Below are positions 13,267 through 14,665 of a DNA stretch of 14,665 nt, piece after piece; the first letter of the stretch is position 1; every line of letters begins with the position of its first letter. This DNA comes from VRUB01 sp046758085 (GTDB lineage: Bacteria > Pseudomonadota > Gammaproteobacteria > Acidiferrobacterales > SPGG2). A model generated the notes under the pieces. The model was given only the letters and a program-made list of their open reading frames with translations, did not search any database and was not told the origin of the DNA. The stretch spans positions 1-14,665 of the forward strand of contig JBHHZP010000087.1 in assembly GCA_046758085.1 (NCBI GenBank), read 5' to 3'. The position numbers and the translations under genes are program-made.

Positions 13267-13467
13267 ATGAAACTGGAATACGACCTGATAGAAGACTCGT
13301 TCGACGATACCACTCATATCCGGACTATGACGGAGCAGGCGGTGTTGCCAGACAAGGGCTGGTTGATACGAACCACGCTTTACACGCCGCATCAGATTAC
13401 CGCGAGCGTAACGTTTGTAGCTGACGCCAACGCCAAGGGCGGAATTTTTGACTCGGTCGTGCCTTGA
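13267..13467 (+). CDS. Hypothetical small protein, 66 residues
   Basis: The function is not recognised. The gene has a good ribosome binding site (AAAAGGGA, 13253-13260, 6 nt before the ATG), a sensible composition and a start shortly after the PEBP gene, so co-expression is likely. The product is acidic at its N-terminus (YDLIEDSFDD), has no cysteine and no membrane segment, and includes beta-strand-like stretches (WLIRTTLYTP, ITASVTFVAD). A GC-rich hairpin begins 4 nt after the stop. It does not resemble a RiPP precursor, since it has no leader/core division or Cys-, Ser- or Thr-rich tail. It may be a small cytoplasmic accessory protein. Confidence 0.68.
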   Translation: MKLEYDLIEDSFDDTTHIRTMTEQAVLPDKGWLIRTTLYTPHQITASVTFVADANAKGGIFDSVVP

Positions 13468-13471
13468 AGCA

Positions 13472-13492
13472 GCGCCCGCGGGTGGCGGGCGC
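13472..13492. terminator. GC-rich hairpin between convergent genes
   Basis: GCGCCCGC (13472-13479), loop GGGTG, GCGGGCGC (13485-13492) form a perfect 8-bp all-GC stem 4 nt after the stop of the 66-residue gene, facing the convergent gene whose stop is at 13563. The stem is terminator-like, but no proper T-run follows on either strand (GTGAATTT on plus). It may act as an mRNA 3'-end stabiliser or a bidirectional pause element rather than a canonical intrinsic terminator. Confidence 0.45.
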
Positions 13493-13562
13493 GGCTGTGA
13501 ATTTAGCTGAAGCGAGCATCGCTACCAGGGACCGCGGTGGCGTGGGGCTCGGCATACTGCCC

Positions 13563-14081
13563 TCAAGCCTCGCCCAGCACCTGCAAGCACTTGGTCTTGA
13601 ACTCGTCGGCTTTGTTCTGATCGATGGTCAAGGCAATCAGTTTGGCACAATCGGTCACCGCCTTCTCGAGCCCGCCCCGATCGGTGGATGCCACTATAAA
13701 CTTTTTCACCAATTTTTCGGCATCGGAACCGAATGTGAGAATCGCCAAATCGATCAATCGCGCCTTCATCGGGCCGTATCGCGGATCGGAGGAACCCTTT
13801 CTTCTGTCCGCGACCGGCAATCCGCCGCTGTGCTCGACACGCCGTTCGACGCGCCGATCCCACGCGGGGCTGTTGACCTCAATAAAACCGTGAATAGCGA
13901 GATCTTCTAGCGTGCTTTCGAGATCGCCCAGAGTTACCGCTTTCTCGTGCAACTGCGCGACGTTGGCCCGCCCGTCGATCAGAATGAGAACCGTTCGCAG
14001 CCTTTGAGGCAGATGATACTTCCTTGTTGTGACTTCGTCATTACCCTTCCCGGTTCGGACGAAAACAAGGCTGCGGTCCAT
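13563..14081 (-). CDS. Hypothetical protein with a winged-helix-like N-terminal module
   Basis: The product has 172 residues. The first 70 follow a pattern seen in several proteobacterial proteins of unknown role: RKYHLPQRLRTVLILIDGRANVAQL (20-44), then a helix (LGDLESTLEDLA, 51-62) and GFIEVN (65-70), suggesting a small winged-helix-like module. A polar linker (about 72-103) with many Arg residues precedes a helical C-terminal domain (YGPMKARLIDLAILTFGSDAEKLVKKF, then AVTDCAKLIALTIDQNKADEFKTKCLQVL). No membrane segment or signal is visible. It follows a small membrane-protein gene by 12 nt on the same strand, so the two are very probably co-transcribed. A 148-codon plus-strand frame over the same DNA is rejected as less protein-like. 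DNA binding is possible but unproven. Confidence 0.78.
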   Translation of the reverse strand: MDRSLVFVRTGKGNDEVTTRKYHLPQRLRTVLILIDGRANVAQLHEKAVTLGDLESTLEDLAIHGFIEVNSPAWDRRVERRVEHSGGLPVADRRKGSSDPRYGPMKARLIDLAILTFGSDAEKLVKKFIVASTDRGGLEKAVTDCAKLIALTIDQNKADEFKTKCLQVLGEA

Positions 14082-14093
14082 CTGGCTGGCGCC

Positions 14094-14396
14094 TCATTCG
14101 GACAGGATCTTGATTACCCGATGTATTAGCTTGACGGTGATTACTACATAGATTGCACCGAAGAAGAAAATCAGGGCTGCGATTAGCCGCATCGTTTCGA
14201 TAGGCAGGACGCCGTAGAATGGGGAAGCGAGATAGCCGATCGTGAAGAGCGACACCAGCAAAACCAGAAAATTCCAGGTCCTGCCAATCACTCCCCCGGG
14301 AACCTGCTTTTTCAAAACCAGTACCAGCCAGAAGCAGTAAAGCATGACCAGTATGGCACCGATGTTAATCCATAGTGTGATATCGATGTTCCACAT
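14094..14396 (-). CDS. Small membrane protein, three predicted transmembrane helices
   Basis: This 100-residue protein has three hydrophobic stretches: about 8-28 (LWINIGAILVMLYCFWLVLVL), about 41-58 (TWNFLVLLVSLFTIGYLA) and about 69-88 (MRLIAALIFFFGAIYVVITV). The first loop is basic (KKQVPGGVIGR) and the tail is short and charged (HRVIKILSE), which fits an inner-membrane protein. The ATG at 14394-14396 has a clear AGGAG about 7 nt upstream. It is the first gene of a two-gene unit with the 172-residue protein; a TATAAC on the minus strand (complement of 14415-14420) is a possible -10 without a good -35. I do not recognise the family and assign no function. Confidence 0.85.
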   Translation of the reverse strand: MWNIDITLWINIGAILVMLYCFWLVLVLKKQVPGGVIGRTWNFLVLLVSLFTIGYLASPFYGVLPIETMRLIAALIFFFGAIYVVITVKLIHRVIKILSE

Positions 14397-14665
14397 CCCC
14401 GTCTCCTAGCGGCCGTTATACCGTAGGCAGCATGAGCAGACGCTAATCTTTCCCGCAAGCGTGTTCTTGCAACATTATCTCAGCATTAGCAGGATACTGC
14501 GAAAAGTCCAACCGCGCCGTCGCCGTACCCGTGATAGGGCTGGAGACGCACCAAGCGTTGCCGGGGAGTTGGCTAACCCAGAAATTGCATGAACTCACCG
14601 CAGAGATCGCAAAGATCGCAGAGAAAACGAACAACCAGACACTCGCGGGTCACACCCGAGCAGGG
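14397..14665. other. Right-edge stretch with no convincing gene
   Basis: A minus-strand 63-codon frame (14443-14634) exists, but its N-terminal part translates the CGCAGAG-type repeat at 14599-14623 and it has no supporting ribosome binding site, so I do not call it. The stretch presumably contains the promoter of the two-gene minus-strand unit and part of an upstream intergenic region. No tRNA or other RNA gene was recognised. Confidence 0.4.
14599..14623. repeat. CGCAGAG-type short tandem repeat, right edge
   Basis: CGCAGAG (14599-14605), CGCAAAG (14608-14614) and CGCAGAG (14617-14623) recur with a 9-nt period, separated by AT dinucleotides. The core CGCAGAG is the same as in the leuC-leuD spacer at 2069-2084, where the period is 8 nt. 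This marks a dispersed intergenic repeat type present at least twice in the window. Confidence 0.6.

Noticed and set aside
10332..13467. RiPP biosynthesis cluster (ATP-grasp, radical SAM, peptidase, small ORF)
   Set aside because: The ATP-grasp is Ddl-like, the radical SAM is PflX-like without a SPASM-type C-terminus, there is no leader-peptide-binding domain, and the 66-residue ORF has no precursor-like leader/core layout.
13464..13910. 148-codon plus-strand frame opposite the 172-residue gene
   Set aside because: It overlaps the stop of the 66-residue gene, has no ribosome binding site, and the minus-strand product has the better hydrophobic pattern and operon context.
14443..14634. 63-codon minus-strand frame at the right edge
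   Set aside because: Its N-terminal part translates the CGCAGAG repeat and no ribosome binding site supports the start.

Overview
The window reads as bacterial chromosome from a proteobacterium, most probably a gammaproteobacterium, of moderately high G+C. The clues are a LysR-type regulator divergent from leuC with leuD and leuB behind it, and aroC beside an MFS transporter; both arrangements are known from Pseudomonas aeruginosa. The taxon below class level cannot be fixed from the sequence. No rRNA, tRNA, CRISPR array, transposase, prophage or origin was seen.

Layout. 1-190: no gene can be assigned. 191-3499 (minus): leucine operon leuC-leuD-leuB. 3500-3594: AT-rich divergent control region. 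3595-4464 (plus): LysR-type regulator, followed by a 141-codon ORF of unknown function (4472-4897). 4881-7616 (minus): conserved small protein, then aroC, then a PPP/HcaT-like MFS transporter. 7617-8017: about 400 bp without a gene, holding a possible promoter and hairpins. 8018-13467 (plus): TraB/GumN-family protein; a HExxH metallopeptidase translationally coupled to a Ddl-like ATP-grasp ligase; a PflX-like radical SAM protein; a PEBP/YbhB-like protein; and a 66-residue small protein. 13468-13562: GC-rich hairpin between convergent genes. 13563-14396 (minus): small three-helix membrane protein followed 12 nt later by a 172-residue protein of unknown function. 14397-14665: no gene, with a short dispersed repeat near the edge.

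How the genes work together. LeuC/LeuD/LeuB carry 2-isopropylmalate to 2-oxoisocaproate, and the divergent LysR protein is the natural candidate regulator. AroC makes chorismate; its neighbours have no proven metabolic link to it. The plus-strand block is the least explained part. Its core is the metallopeptidase/ATP-grasp pair (4-bp ATGA overlap), in which both predicted active sites look intact. This suggests an undescribed peptide-bond-breaking and peptide-bond-forming pair, but the substrate is unknown.

Repeats. Two intergenic spacers (leuD-leuB and aroC-MFS) carry the same unusual architecture: a block of AGTRGC-type heptamers, a spacer, then an inverted block of GCTACTY heptamers, in perfect 7-nt phase. 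In both cases the upstream gene ends with a UAG stop supplied by one of the heptamers, and the downstream gene starts about 10-12 nt beyond the other block without a recognisable Shine-Dalgarno sequence. A second dispersed repeat type (CGCAGAG units) lies in the leuC-leuD spacer and at the right edge.
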